From Pelobates cultripes (Eukaryota > Chordata > Amphibia > Anura > Pelobatidae), in NCBI GenBank assembly GCA_933207985.1, contig OW240917.1, positions 98,770,710 to 98,834,709 on the forward strand: a stretch of DNA of 64,000 nt, given 5' to 3'. This document shows, piece after piece, positions 42,401 to 48,944 of this stretch. A program made the translations under genes and the position numbers. Position 1 is the stretch's first letter; every line of letters begins with the position of its first letter. The notes beneath the pieces were generated by a model. That model did not search any database and was not told the origin of the DNA. It was given only the letters and a program-made list of their open reading frames with translations.

Positions 42401-42737
42401 TGACATTGGAGATGGTAGACTAGATGTTGATGATCCAGAAGATGGCGTCACATACCCAGGGGTAGCACTTACGTTCTGGGCAGCTATGAACTGTTTAGGC
42501 CGAGCATAATTGAAGGAGCTTGCTGGCTGCATTGCAGGAGAATTGTGGGAGTTGAGGACGCTCATTTGTACAGGAGAAGTGATAAACTGACTGGCCTCCA
42601 GTTCCTGGAAGGAAGGCGGAGGAGGAAATGATGGAGATGGTGGTGTATTTTGCAGGACACTGGCTTGTTGCTTCCAGGCACCAGATTCCTTCTCTTGATG
42701 TATCTGATTCTGCAATTGCTGTATTGTCTGAAGATCC
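244..42737 (-). CDS. PALLD: Palladin, 3' half of the gene (12 coding exons; gene-level entry)
   Basis: Palladin is a cytoskeletal scaffold of stress fibres, focal adhesions and Z-discs. It binds alpha-actinin, Ena/VASP proteins, profilin and F-actin. Joining the exons 42737-42045, 35654-35519, 34405-34304, 31372-31322, 29699-29478, 20398-20249, 15476-15382, 13084-12952, 10305-10098, 4574-4409, 3722-3589 and 404-244 gives one unbroken frame of 2251 nt. It encodes a proline-rich segment, the alpha-actinin motif, three I-set Ig domains (Ig3, Ig4, Ig5) and the conserved acidic C-terminus. Every intron has AG acceptor and GT donor ends, and all phases match. The assignment rests on near-identical stretches to vertebrate palladin, such as ASDEEIQGTKDAVIQDLERK and MARRLLGAD. 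Myopalladin and myotilin share the fold but differ in these stretches. Ig1, Ig2 and the N-terminus were not found here. Confidence 0.96.
1564..1571. repeat. Left 8-bp target-site duplication TACAGAGA
   Basis: It abuts the left CAGTGG end and matches 3327-3334 exactly. Confidence 0.88.
1659..1713. repeat. Perfect GC-rich hairpin inside the hAT-like element
   Basis: The arms 1659-1681 and 1691-1713 are exact reverse complements of 23 bp around a 9-nt loop. The arms begin GTGCCTGCGGACC. Such subterminal palindromes are common in foldback-like non-autonomous transposons. Confidence 0.85.
2028..3110. repeat. CA-rich minisatellite inside the hAT-like element
   Basis: It is a degenerate tandem array built from blocks like CACTACACACATTGC and CCCCACAAACACTGCC, with recurring units of about 20-45 bp. 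From about 2700 it decays into (CA)n with CCCATACACACAC blocks. It is stop-free in several frames on both strands because the units lack TA-rich stops, not because it codes. Confidence 0.9.
3327..3334. repeat. Right 8-bp target-site duplication TACAGAGA
   Basis: It abuts the right CCACTG end and matches 1564-1571 exactly. Confidence 0.88.
3589..3722 (-). CDS. PALLD: PALLD exon: second half of Ig5
   Basis: The acceptor is CTTGACAG at 3730-3723 and the donor GTAAGT lies below 3589. The exon is 134 nt: one base (completing AGT, Ser), 44 codons, and one base carried forward. It begins MHQDNYGYLCLLIQGATKED and continues through AGWYTVSAKNEAG. DAGWYTVSA holds the Tyr-corner motif (D-x-G-x-Y) of an I-set Ig domain, and the C of IVSCTARLDV is the last-strand region. 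It pairs with the 4574-4409 exon to complete Ig5, which in palladin lies next to the C-terminal tail. Confidence 0.97.
3723..4408 (-). other. PALLD intron within Ig5
   Basis: This is a short (686 nt) phase-2 intron between the GTC AG and T ATG parts of a split Ser codon. It is AT-rich and I see no repeat or second gene in it. Confidence 0.85.
4409..4574 (-). CDS. PALLD: PALLD exon: first half of Ig5
   Basis: The acceptor is CTCCTTCAG (ending 4575). The exon is 166 nt with 54 full codons: KDAHKPPVFVEKLQNTGVAE, then GYPVRLECRVSGMPPPQIFW, then KKENDSLTYNTDRV. The Cys in RLECRVSG and the Trp in IFWKK are the conserved Ig B-strand Cys and C-strand Trp. PPPQIFWKKEN is typical of palladin-family Ig domains. 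The donor is GTTGGT, chosen over a GTAT four bases on because it keeps the frame and gives the expected Ser. Confidence 0.96.
5160..5674. mobile_element. T2-type (TTAA) MITE, one end worn
   Basis: The right end reads GACTTTAGTGTCTCTTTAA with a TTAA at 5671-5674. Next to it is a TIR-proximal inverted repeat (AACTACACTAAG against CTGTAGTTGTT). The inside, including AATGCTTTCCCATAGGAAAG, matches the copies near 18010 and 43523. The left end near 5160 has lost its TTAA. Confidence 0.7.
6695..6969. mobile_element. T2-type MITE, about 275 bp
   Basis: It starts TTAAAAGGACACTATA and ends TATAGTGTCCCTTTA. The inside shares CTGCAGTCTCACTGCTCAAT with the copy at 31717. The right TTAA is mutated to TTAT. 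Confidence 0.8.
7212..7729. mobile_element. T2-type MITE split by a 79-bp element
   Basis: The left end CTAAAAGAACCACTATGG (TTAA worn to CTAA) and the right end GACTATAATGTCACTTTAA frame a body with the 'GACAGCCACTA' and 'ACTGCATT' modules seen in other copies. The 79-bp TTAACCCC element at 7267-7345 interrupts it. Confidence 0.7.
7267..7345. mobile_element. 79-bp palindromic TTAACCCC element (nested copy)
   Basis: It starts TTAACCCCTTAAGGAC and ends GTCCTTAAAGGGTTAA. The ends are inverted repeats and the whole is exactly as long as the copy at 44529-44607. It lies inside a T2-type MITE, so it inserted later. It is too short to code and must be mobilised in trans if mobile at all. Confidence 0.8.
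7930..8035. mobile_element. End of a T2-like or hAT-borne module
   Basis: The stretch CAGGTAAGTTGTCAAA through an inverted repeat (AACCATACAG against TGATGGTTAT) to TTCCTTTAA matches the last 130 bp of the hAT-like elements at 3153-3290 and 15022-15150. The left limit is not clear. Confidence 0.55.
9004..9536. mobile_element. Probable T2-type MITE with a central hairpin
   Basis: It has TTAAAGG at 9004 and AGTGGTTTGGGTGCTTAAG with CTTTAA at the right end (TTAA at 9533-9536). The subterminal GTAGTGGTTTGGGTG matches other copies. It contains the inverted repeat 9072-9149. The left boundary is an inference. Confidence 0.5.
9072..9149. repeat. Long imperfect hairpin
   Basis: GGAGGGAGGTGTT and AATATAAGGAG on the left pair with CTCCTTATAT and AACACCTCCCTCC on the right, around a very short GGGG-type loop. 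The arms are about 33 nt with a T-tract/A-tract length difference. Confidence 0.8.
10098..10305 (-). CDS. PALLD: PALLD exon: main part of Ig4
   Basis: The acceptor is AATTATAG (ending 10306) and the donor is GTATGT. The exon is 208 nt: 69 codons plus one base. It runs VSGLPTPDLSWQLNGRPVRP, DNSHKMLVRENGVHSLVIEP, then VTTRDAGIYTCIATNRAGEN and SFSLELIVA. The Trp in LSWQL and the DAGIYTC motif (Tyr corner and F-strand Cys) fix it as an I-set Ig domain. The residues match palladin Ig4 nearly one for one. The B-strand Cys is supplied by the preceding exon (RMDCK). Confidence 0.98.
10306..12951 (-). other. PALLD intron within Ig4
   Basis: This phase-0 intron of 2.6 kb splits Ig4 after DCK. It contains a clear T2-type MITE at 12417-12748 and a weaker T2-like stretch around 11040-11450 (AAAGGGAACCAGCACC near the left, GGTAAGTTTAG near the right). 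The rest is plain intron. Confidence 0.8.
12417..12748. mobile_element. T2-type MITE, complete, 332 bp
   Basis: It starts TTAAAGGACCACTATAGG and ends CACTATAGGATCCCTTTAA, with TTAA at both ends. The inside has the family modules GCCACTAGAGGC, CATAGGAAAGCATTGAG and GCGCTGGAGTAAGGTAAGT. It has no coding capacity. TTAA targets suggest piggyBac-related mobilisation, as proposed for Xenopus T2 elements. Confidence 0.88.
12952..13084 (-). CDS. PALLD: PALLD exon: Arg/Ser linker and start of Ig4
   Basis: The acceptor is TTTTTCTAG (ending 13085) and the donor is GTAGGT. The exon is 133 nt: one base closing an Arg codon, then 44 codons. It encodes PRSRSRDSGDENEPIQERFF, RPHFLQAPGDLIVQEGKLCR and MDCK. 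The RSRSRDSGDENEP linker between Ig3 and Ig4 is a palladin hallmark and a plausible phosphorylation site. RPHFLQAPGDL is the A-strand of Ig4, and the Cys of RMDCK is the B-strand disulphide-position Cys. Confidence 0.97.
14300..15175. mobile_element. Decayed hAT-like element, relative of 1572-3326
   Basis: It shares with the 1572-3326 element, in the same order, a GC-rich part with TCTCGCGAG and GCATTGCCGCAGTTACCA, the GGAAATGTCCCC stretch, an A/T-rich joint, a CA-rich tandem array (about 14700-14990) and the CAGGTAAGTTGTCAAACTGT module. The terminal CAGTGGCGG repeats were not found, so both borders are approximate. Confidence 0.7.
14695..14992. repeat. (CA)n-rich array in the decayed hAT-like element
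   Basis: CACACA runs are broken by TACCCC and CTGCCCC blocks. It is shorter and more degenerate than the array at 2028-3110 but sits at the same place in the element. Confidence 0.8.
15382..15476 (-). CDS. PALLD: PALLD exon: end of Ig3 and start of linker
   Basis: The acceptor is TTGTAACAG (ending 15477) and the donor is GTAATT. The exon is 95 nt: 31 codons plus AG, which with the next exon makes Arg. It runs GRVSCTGRLMVQAVNQRGRS then TRTPTSQPHVR. GRxSCTGRLMVQ is the G-strand of palladin Ig3. The Ser/Thr/Arg-rich remainder leads to Ig4. Confidence 0.95.
17805..17941. mobile_element. Short T2-type MITE, 137 bp
   Basis: It has TTAAAGGGTTACTCCAACC at the left and ATTTCCTTTAA at the right, both with TTAA. 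The left subterminal inverted repeat is ACCACCATGACC against ATGATGGTGGT. Confidence 0.65.
18010..18515. mobile_element. T2-type MITE, right end decayed
   Basis: It starts TTAAAGGAACACTACAGTA. The inside (CATCTCCTCATAGAGATGC, GTGCAGCAATGGCACAGGAAG, GGCTGCAGGGACATGCTA) matches the copies at 5160 and 43523. The right end stops at ACAACTACATTAAACGG and is approximate. Confidence 0.7.
20249..20398 (-). CDS. PALLD: PALLD exon: core of Ig3
   Basis: The acceptor is CAACTACAG (ending 20399) and the donor is GTACGA. It is exactly 50 codons, phase 0 at both ends: IYWFKDGKQISVRSEHYRIK, REPDGTCSLHTSASALDDDG, then NYTIMAANPQ. IYWFKDGK is the C-strand with the conserved Trp, and DDDGNYTIMAANPQG carries the D-x-G-x-Y motif, in the usual palladin form with Ile-Met where many Ig domains have Cys. 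Ig3 is the palladin domain reported to bind F-actin through basic residues. Confidence 0.97.
22780..24595. mobile_element. T2-type MITE interrupted by an L1-like insertion
   Basis: The left end TTAAAGAACCACTAAAGCC and the right end TAGTGTTACTTTAA frame the family modules (TGGTAGCCTGGGTGAAGTGG, CATAGGAAAGCATGG, GAGAGGTAAGTAG). The element is cut by the retrotransposon at about 23214-24493. About 530 bp belong to the MITE itself. Confidence 0.75.
23214..24493 (+). mobile_element. 5'-truncated non-LTR retrotransposon 3' end (L1-like)
   Basis: Its GC content and base use differ sharply from the surroundings. It begins with the end of a reading frame, KCAVTWFPWMDYISKKAAG and so on to a TAA at about 23356-23358, which looks like the C-terminus of an L1-type ORF2. 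About 1.1 kb of CA-rich 3'UTR follows, then AATAAATAAATAAAG and an A-tail ending near 24493. Imperfect direct repeats flank it: AAATCCTTTCTTTA at the left and AAATCCTTCCTTTA at the right. The family is inferred from structure, not from a search. The antisense frames here are shadows. Confidence 0.7.
27098..27475. mobile_element. Probable T2-like MITE, reversed
   Basis: Shared modules such as GAAAGCATTGCCTCAATGC, GAACGTCCAGCGTCA and GCCTCTAGTGGCTGT occur in the opposite order to the 12417 copy. The ends are not clear. Confidence 0.5.
28721..29116. repeat. Long foldback (inverted-repeat) element
   Basis: Three successive arm pairs match: 28721-28757 with 29080-29116 (AGACTGCGCCAAATAAGAAA and its complement), 28851-28890 with about 29019-29058, and 28955-28968 with 28987-28999 (GTCTGTTATC against GATAACAGAC). 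It is probably a foldback MITE. The left arm alone carries a CA/CATA microsatellite. Confidence 0.85.
28758..28850. repeat. (CA)n/(CATA)n microsatellite in one foldback arm
   Basis: Alternating CACACAC, ATACATATACA and ATGCATA blocks, with a 40-bp sub-block present twice. The matching place in the right arm has only about 20 bp of TG/TA sequence. Confidence 0.9.
29478..29699 (-). CDS. PALLD: PALLD exon: linker helix and start of Ig3
   Basis: The acceptor is TGCCTTATAG (ending 29700) and the donor is GTACGA. It is 74 codons, phase 0 at both ends: EYKVSSFEQRLISEIEYRLE, RSPVEESDEEVEHGDESLEN, GTPPQFETKLRHYKIFEGMP, then ATFTCKVTGNPRPK. The first half is a conserved charged helix plus an acidic stretch. 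PPQFETKLRHYKIFEG is the A-strand region of Ig3 and TFTCKVTGNP holds the B-strand Cys. The exon follows either the cassette exon or the 34405-34304 exon; both joins are in frame. Confidence 0.97.
29700..31321 (-). other. PALLD intron downstream of the cassette exon
   Basis: Ordinary AT-rich intron. A stretch at about 31105-31230 (GGCTGTCCTTTGGCATGACA, GATTCTCAGCAAGCCGGAAT, AGCATCATGGGATGTG) looks like the widespread frog MITE that carries TGGACTACATCTCCC-type sequence, but it is decayed. A T-tract lies at 30980-31000. Confidence 0.7.
31322..31372 (-). CDS. PALLD: PALLD 17-codon cassette exon
   Basis: A pyrimidine-rich acceptor (TTTCTGCCTTTTCAG) is followed by 51 nt in phase 0, EVASLDASVESTLDTQK, then a GTTACT donor. 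Its length and place equal an optional 17-residue segment that, from memory, some mammalian palladin isoforms carry just before EYKVSSFEQR; the positions of ASV, LD and QK agree. The donor departs from GTRAGT at positions +3 and +5, which fits regulated skipping. Including or skipping it keeps the frame. Its use in this species is inferred. Confidence 0.75.
31373..34303 (-). other. PALLD intron upstream of the cassette exon
   Basis: It contains a T2-type MITE (31717 to about 32190). The rest (32190-34303) is AT-rich and shows no recognisable gene or repeat. Confidence 0.8.
31717..32190. mobile_element. T2-type MITE, right end worn
   Basis: It starts TTAAGGGATACCATAGGC. CAGTCTCACTGCTCAATTCC and the inverse GAATTGAGCAGCGAGACTGC near 32146-32165 form a subterminal inverted repeat. 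The inside matches 6695-6969. The right end is approximate. Confidence 0.7.
34304..34405 (-). CDS. PALLD: PALLD exon: alpha-actinin-binding motif
   Basis: The acceptor is TTTATTTAG (ending 34406) and the donor is GTAAGA. It is 34 codons, phase 0: KLTYEEKMARRLLGADNAAT then VFSLQEPEDDPNIN. KLTYEEKMARRLLG is the short helix shared by palladin, myopalladin and myotilin that binds the C-terminal EF-hands of alpha-actinin, which anchors palladin to dense bodies and Z-discs. The acidic end joins in frame to the cassette exon or directly to EYKVSS. Confidence 0.97.
34406..35518 (-). other. PALLD intron, 1.1 kb
   Basis: Phase 0 and AT-rich. I see no repeat family or second gene. The plus-strand TAAAAAAAAAG at about 35140 is a simple A-tract. 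Confidence 0.8.
35519..35654 (-). CDS. PALLD: PALLD exon: conserved basic linker and coiled helix
   Basis: The acceptor is TTTATTTCAACAG (ending 35655) and the donor is GTATTC. The exon is 136 nt: one base closing a Pro codon, then 45 codons, GFPKRSGRTARIASDEEIQG, TKDAVIQDLERKLRFKDDLL and NNGQP. This is the most conserved non-Ig stretch of palladin. RTARIAS is a candidate basophilic-kinase site, and the Leu/Lys/Glu-rich part is predicted helical. It leads directly into the alpha-actinin motif. Confidence 0.98.
37690..37760. mobile_element. T2-like MITE end fragment
   Basis: CTATAGGCACCATAACCACT, an inverted AATGGTTGTGGTGC and GTGTTGCTTTAA form the usual right-end hairpin of the family. The left part is missing. 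Confidence 0.55.
38538..38658. repeat. Foldback MITE, about 121 bp
   Basis: The arms of about 47 nt (left starts TATAAATTTATGATGTAGCA, right ends TGCTACATCATAAATTTATA) match with about five mismatches around a 26-nt centre. TATA ends suggest a TA-target (Tc1/mariner-type) MITE. Confidence 0.85.
38663..38760. repeat. 98-bp block, copy A
   Basis: It runs AGTATAATAAGGAAGTTG to CAGCATTCCA and recurs at 38841-38938 with few differences. Confidence 0.85.
38758..40004. repeat. 30-bp minisatellite, about 1.2 kb
   Basis: The unit reads CCATTCCATGCAAAGACCAC and then GCATGCACAA. Two subtypes alternate in blocks: GCAAAGACC...GCATGCAC and GCCAAGACC...TATACAC. About 35 units follow copy B of the 98-bp block. 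Because 30 is a multiple of 3 and the unit lacks stops in several frames, long frames appear on both strands; these are not genes. Confidence 0.93.
38841..38938. repeat. 98-bp block, copy B
   Basis: A near copy of 38663-38760, 178 bp further on. Minisatellite units lie between the two copies. Confidence 0.85.
41492..41941. mobile_element. T2-type MITE, complete, 450 bp
   Basis: It starts TTAAAGGGACACTATAGTC and ends GACACTATAGTGATCCTTTAA. The subterminal hairpin is CCACTTCAGCTC against ATGAAGTGG. Inside are a second hairpin (ACATAGCAGTTT against AACTGCTATG) and GCGCTGGATTAAGGTAAG. Both TTAA ends are intact. Confidence 0.9.
42045..42737 (-). CDS. PALLD: PALLD exon: proline-rich region and 90-kDa isoform start
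   Basis: The acceptor is TTTTAATCAG (ending 42738) and the donor is GTAAGT. The exon is 693 nt: one base, 230 codons, then CC. Residues 1-20 (DLQTIQQLQNQIHQEKESGA) are a short coiled helix. FPPPP at residues 37-41 is an Ena/VASP EVH1 ligand. MSVLNSHNSPAMQ starts at residue 58 (42565) and matches the mammalian 90-kDa N-terminus, then SFNYARPKQFIAAQN. Later come SPPPPPPPVMSP and FPLPPPPPPLP (about 42242-42210), likely profilin/VASP and SH3 ligands. The end, AAFLSSMLPSQ and LGLPKGVMP, is palladin-specific. Frames beyond the splice sites are intronic. Confidence 0.96.
42563..42565 (-). promoter_or_regulatory. PALLD: Candidate start codon of the 90-kDa palladin isoform
   Basis: This in-frame ATG aligns with the first Met of the short mammalian isoform (MS-L-S--S-PAMQ). 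Longer isoforms read through it. No promoter element could be placed upstream with confidence. Confidence 0.65.
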
Positions 42738-43522
42738 CTGATTAAAACAAGTGAAAAAGCAGTTATTAAGGTTGTTGAACAGAAAACATATGCATGAAGA
42801 GCATTCATTTATAATGCATGTACAGCTTTCATCTGGATAATATATTTAGTTAAAAACTAAGGCAGCAGCTTAATTCTATAACTTTAGAAACTTTATATTT
42901 AAAACAGACACGAAAATACATTAAAGGATCTGTACAATGAATTAGCCAAAGTACACATAAAACGTTATTTATTTTTTTACTTTAAGACTGCAGATATATG
43001 TCCAGCAAACCATTGCTGATTAACCTTCTATATCGATTACAGTGCACGAAACATTGATAATTTATATACCATGTCGTACTTTGTTAATATATGTCTATAA
43101 ACAACCCCTTCTGGAAGATATTTTGGCAGAGTAAGTGGGGAAGTACTGCAAGATACATTTTATGGTAGCTTGTAATTTAATTTTTTGAGGACTCTCAGTG
43201 AAGATGTAAAAACATATATATATTATTATTATTTATTTATTAATTTTTTTTACTTCTTAAGATGAATGCTTTTTTCCCACCTCTAACAGGATGGTCACTG
43301 CCTACTGCCAATCATTAAAGAGAAGATCTGCTCATAGCAGATTCTAGGTTTCCTGCAGCAAAGGAATCTTTAGAACAAAGTAATTAGAAATCAATAAATG
43401 GGATTCAATTCAGATCACCTCTATTAGTTATTACTAAAGGTGCCATCAGATGAGATTCTCTGAAAGCTTGTGCTGGTGTGCTCAGAAAAGGGACTCCAGC
43501 TCAGATATAAAGACACTCCATG

Positions 43523-44030
43523 ATAAAGGACACTATGACCGATCACCAAAAATACAACAGCTCAATGTTGTGTTTCTGGTGTCTATAGTCAGTCCCTGCA
43601 GGCTGAGCAATGAAAACGGTGCCTAGTCACACCTCAAATGGCAGTTATTCCAATGACCACTAGAGGTACTTTCTAGTCCAGTGCTGCAGCACCTACATTT
43701 AGCATCCTCACATCCTGCATGGAGATGCTGAGCTCTCCCCATTGAGATGCATGTTTTCAAGGCATTTCTAGGAGGAGATGATGAATGGTGTAACACAGAG
43801 TTTGATGCACATGTGCAGTAGCCTCCTATTACTTTTCTATATATGAAGGCATTGGATTGGCTGAGATCATCAAGCCAACAGTGGCAAGACCAGCGCAACA
43901 AGGGAGTAAAGGTCAATTTAAATGCTATTTACTTTATAGAGAGGGGACTCTGTCACCTAAACAGTCACTCTAGCACACTAGTGTTCATAATACATGTCTG
44001 TATTCTTAACACTATATAGTGTTCCTTTAA
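43523..44030. mobile_element. T2-type MITE, reversed copy
   Basis: The ends are ATAAAGGACACTATGACC (left, worn) and ACTATATAGTGTTCCTTTAA (right, TTAA at 44027-44030). The order of the modules is the reverse of the 5160 and 18010 copies. Confidence 0.75.
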
Positions 44031-44528
44031 GATTGTGTTTAAAAAAAAAAATTTTTTTTTGTAGATTTACTGCTCAGATAAAACGAATGCAGTCTGAATT
44101 TTTCACATTCCATTTATAATCACACATAATTAAAGAGACAATTTTTCCCCATATGTTTGGGGCTTACCACCCTCCCCTCCAGAAAAAGAATCTTTGTGTT
44201 TCTAAACTAATATAAATAAAGATTCTCCCCACATAAAAGCTGCTGGGGCGCTGACCAAAGTGCCCCTATGAACGAGCCTCTACTAATAGTGACTGTCAGA
44301 GTTGTTGAGCCAAGAGATAGCTGTTGCAATGCAATCGTCTTTAACGGCTCTTGCAATCAGACAAGCTTGGATTTATTATAATGGTAATTATAGCCAAGTC
44401 AATTTTAGCCAAGTCAATGATACAAATATCAGGATTCCAGGAGAGCAACTGTGTTTTTGTGTAGTCCTGCATAGGAGCACACCCATAATCACTCTAAACC
44501 CATTTTATACTCCCAAAAATCCAGGCTT

Positions 44529-44607
44529 TTAACCCCTTAAGGACACAACTTCTGGAATAACATGGATCATGACGGAATATTTCCGTCATGTGTCCTTAAG
44601 GGGTTAA
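44529..44607. mobile_element. 79-bp palindromic TTAACCCC element
   Basis: The 18-bp ends TTAACCCCTTAAGGACAC and their exact complement enclose a second palindrome, CATGACGGAATATTTCCGTC. It has the same length as 7267-7345, with which it shares ACTTCTGGAATAA. Confidence 0.88.
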
Positions 44608-46934
44608 AACACATCCTAAAATACCCTACACACATGGTATTCACAAACATTTCCAAGAAGCACTTGTTCACTAATGCTTTATTATGTAAACGCCTCTGTC
44701 AGTATCATCAGCACACGCAGGCCAAACAGAACACACCTATACATAACTCTATGACACACATCAACACAACCAGGTCAGTTAGGCGCAACCAGCACACATG
44801 CAGGCCAACAGAACACAACACAAGCACAGCCACTATAACCGCTAAAAGTATGGATTTTCCCAAGATATCGCAAAACATAGACAGAAAATAGCTTCACAGT
44901 AAAGAAAAATAAAAAAATAAAATAATAATAATATAAAAATAATCATCTGTGACTAAGTGGAAGTCCTTTCAAGTAGAATGAACAAGTTGGGGGCAATGGA
45001 GACTACAGCAGAGATTAAGATAGGGACCATTCAAACATTAAAATAAAAAAATAAAAAATAGTATTAGAAACTACCCCCCACCCCCAACCAAAAGAAAACA
45101 AAACAGTTGAATTCTGCTCAGTACACATAGCTAGAGTCCTCAACAGTAATGTATCTGGTGCTCATTGATTTTAGTGAGCGCGTCATGGGTTTCACAAACA
45201 AAATACAACTAATAGTTTTTACTATATTGACTGATGATTATCCAAGTGATCTTTTAAGAAATAAAAAAAATCCCCCGGAATGTTTCTTATTCTTGATTTA
45301 TTAAGATTTGGATGCTGGTAAAAAGCAAGTAAAACAAAGTGATACACAGAAAATCCTTAAAAGGTAGTGTGACTTCTAATGTGCTTCTTGACAGCCCACA
45401 CTTTTATTGCAGCAAGAACAAGCCACTGAACCAATGCCCATTTCCCTCTTTTTTCTTGCTTTATCATCTATCCAAAGGAAATGAAGTTAATGTTTGTTTA
45501 AAAAGAACCAGCTGTAGATACAGCTTCTTTGCAAGTATGAGACGGCAGAAAATATTCAGCCAACTCGTCGGCGGACTGAATTATTGGGAATACAGAAATA
45601 TTTTAAAGTAAATTTCAAAATTTAGACTACTATAGCAAAAATGGAAAAAATGACTGCTCTGGTTTCAGTTTGGCTAATTTTGTCCCAAGATTTGAAATTC
45701 ACTTTGAATTCCTGTCAGTTCACACTTTAGTAAATAACATTTTATGAAAATCTACAACATGCTTTCCTTTTTACACCTACTGGAAAACATATTAACTGCT
45801 GTAAAGCGAGTGGGCAGCTTTGATTTAACTCTGAACTCTCTTGCACGTCGTCCGAATCATGAAGCAGACAACAGGGAACCAGTTTTTTTTTTAAAAAAGA
45901 GGTAGAGGATGCCTGAGAATTCTGTGCCCACAGGCATTTAATATGTAAATTTGCCACCATGTAAAAGTATTTTTTTGTGACCAACAACATTTAATGTTGC
46001 CTGATCACACGGTAGGATTCACGTAACTGATAAAATGCATCTACTAACCATTGGATACTTATGTACAGTATATGATTCCTTTAGGTAGCTGTGTGCACCC
46101 ACATGATGGATAGGGCAATGCATATTTTAATAACAATTTTTTTTTAATGATTGATACACTACTAGGAGAAATTCTTCCTCTAATGACATATATAAACCTC
46201 TCTGGCGCTACAATATTTTACGAGGCAGAACATAGTGTTAACTATGGGCTACAGAGCTGCTTTCTGCTACATAGCACATCATAATGTATTTCTTCTTTGA
46301 CTTGCAACATACCAGAGAGGAAATTAGGAATGCAATAAAAACAGATGGGAGATGGAAGAGTAATGCAGTGTACTGTATCCCAGTTAGTTATGGTAGTCTC
46401 TCACAAATTTCAAAGTGGATAAAATAATATGAAGAAAACAATGATCTCGAGCAGCTGATTGGGTCCTCCAGTGCACAGCCAGCTTGAGTGCAGTAGTTCT
46501 GTCATTTAAAATGTAAAACATTGTAGTTTTTATTGGCATGTGACTCGGAATCCCCTACAGGAAAACATTGATTTAATGCTTTACTATAAGGAATCTTGGA
46601 TACACGTGTGGCACTTGCCATGCATGTACATAAGGTCCCCAATGATCTTCCACAAGGAGCCATGGAATGGACCATCGCAGAGGAGGCCATGACTTCTCTC
46701 TGTGACGTTGCCTCCTCTGTACTATTGCCTTTACCCATCTTGATATCTCAAGGGGATCTGGACGAAAACGATTTTGTTTGAAAATCTGTGTTCAGAACAG
46801 ATAGATAGCTAGAAAGACAGACAGACGTTCCACTAATCCACTATTCTACAATTCTTAAAAGATGATCAGGGATTTATAAATTTAATATATGCAGAACCTA
46901 CAACCAGGTCGAGCTTCGCCATCCATGGCCTAGA

Positions 46935-47012
46935 ACAAGAGTAGTCAACCTTCGGCACTCCAGATGTTGCAGACTACTTTTCCCCTGATGCTTTGCCAAA
47001 GGTTGCCTACCC
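46935..47012. mobile_element. Frog MITE fragment (CTCCAGATGTTG type)
   Basis: AACCTTCGGCACTCCAGATG, then TTGCAGACTACTTTTCCCCT and GATGCTTTGCCA match the copy at 53690. Both look like one end of a common amphibian short DNA element. Confidence 0.55.
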
Positions 47013-48910
47013 CCTAAGTAGAATATGCCACATATATTAGTGACATCAACCTTTTTAAAATAGTTTAAGTTATGCAACACCTCATAAGTACAATAGCAGA
47101 AAGTTGTATGGACTGAAATTTTCCCTGCAATAATACACTACAACAAATGAAGTATAATTGCCATACTCCCTCCCACCCCCCAATCTTTAGGAACATTAAC
47201 AAATAATGTATATACCGTGCAGATCACATGTGTAAATTTAATCTGCTCTGGTTTGCTAGTCATTTTGTTCATCTGGAGACTGGCACTTGAAACTTGCTTT
47301 TTCAGCTTACCAGGAAACTTGCTTTTTCAGCTTGCTCCCTGCAGTACAGAAGTGACGGATTTCATGAACGTATCACTGATTGGGAGAAGTACCACTGGGG
47401 TTGGTAGACATCTTTACAGTTCATTGCTAGGAATCTTTCTATTTTATATCCCCATTTTGCAGCATCTTTACATTTCCAGATGTGGAGAGGCTTGTGGCTG
47501 ATTTATAGCTTTGAACCCTACTGTAATTAGTTCATATTTTCCATTTTTCCGATTTTTTTTTTTTGTCTACATATATTTTCAAACATTTAACAAGACTCAA
47601 CAGCTTGATTCCTGCTGTTTTCATGCACACACATCTGACTGCTTTTGCAAACAGGAAAATATCCACTTTTCAATGTGCGCAATGCACCGACTATAATAAT
47701 AGATGGAATAATATTGGATGCAATTTAACAAGGTAACAAAGAGTATTGTCTGCTCACACTGCTCTAGGTATGTTTTGATACAAAGTGTATCCTAGAAACA
47801 ATGGATTTTATTACCTATGTCAATGGTACTCATTTTATTGACCTTAGAAAGATGAAAGACAGAGGAAACCCTGCGGTTTCAAGGGACAACAAAAAGTGGC
47901 GCTATATAAACTATGAATTGTCATACAATAAATTGGCAATTATTTTAGGATATACACATAATTACACAGATCTGTACAAGTTATATAAAATGAGATAAGC
48001 TTTATCCCCCGCCCCCCCAAAAAATGTTTTTATGTAAAATGAAATTGGACAGCACCTTTGACTAATAAGCAAACCACAACCACATCAAAGAAGAAGTTAA
48101 AAAAAATTATAATTGAAGGAAACAAACAAAAAAAAATAATAAAAACCTTATCTGGCACACAAGCTCATCCAACAAGCTCTATGCATGTTGGTGTGTTTTA
48201 CTCAGCACACACTGTTATTCATTACAACAGGCTGGATGTTGTCCATAAAAGCAGCAGAGAACACGCTGAGCCAGATGTGAAATGTCGCCTTAGGACCTGG
48301 ATGTATCTGAACCCATCCGGAACTGGATGTTAAAAAACGAAATAAATGTGTACAAACTATTCAAACTATAGCAGATCAAGCTCCTACTGGTAAACTGTTC
48401 AATGAATTCATGTCCATAGGACCTCAGAGTCCAACTTCTAGATATGGAACTGACCTGCTACTCCTCAGTAGTGCTGGGACACTGGGCCAGACACCTTACT
48501 GCAAAACTAATAAAAATTTTGAGCAAACATTCAATTGTAAGCACCATCCCACTGATCCATTCGAATTTTCTGCCACGACCTACTGATAACGTGCTGTGCG
48601 ATGATGCCCTGATTATTCTTGAGAAACATTTCCACAATCTGCAGTTCAGTTCTGCTCCTTAGAAACCCAAAGCTAGGACTGAATTACTTACTCTATTAGT
48701 ACTCGTAAAAAATACAAACAAAACGTGAACTTTAAAGATTAATTTTGCTGGCATCCTTTCCAGGGAAGATGTAAATTGATCATAGTGCAATTTTATTCAA
48801 TGTACCACTATGAGAAAAATTGAAACCTGAATCTCTGATCAATTTTTTATTTAATCCATATGGGTTCCCAAGAGCGCTAACCCTTCACCAGCTAAATGAT
48901 TATTCGGATC

Positions 48911-48944
<34 letters not shown>
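48911..48944. repeat. (AAT)n microsatellite
   Basis: About eleven uninterrupted AAT/ATA units. Confidence 0.9.
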
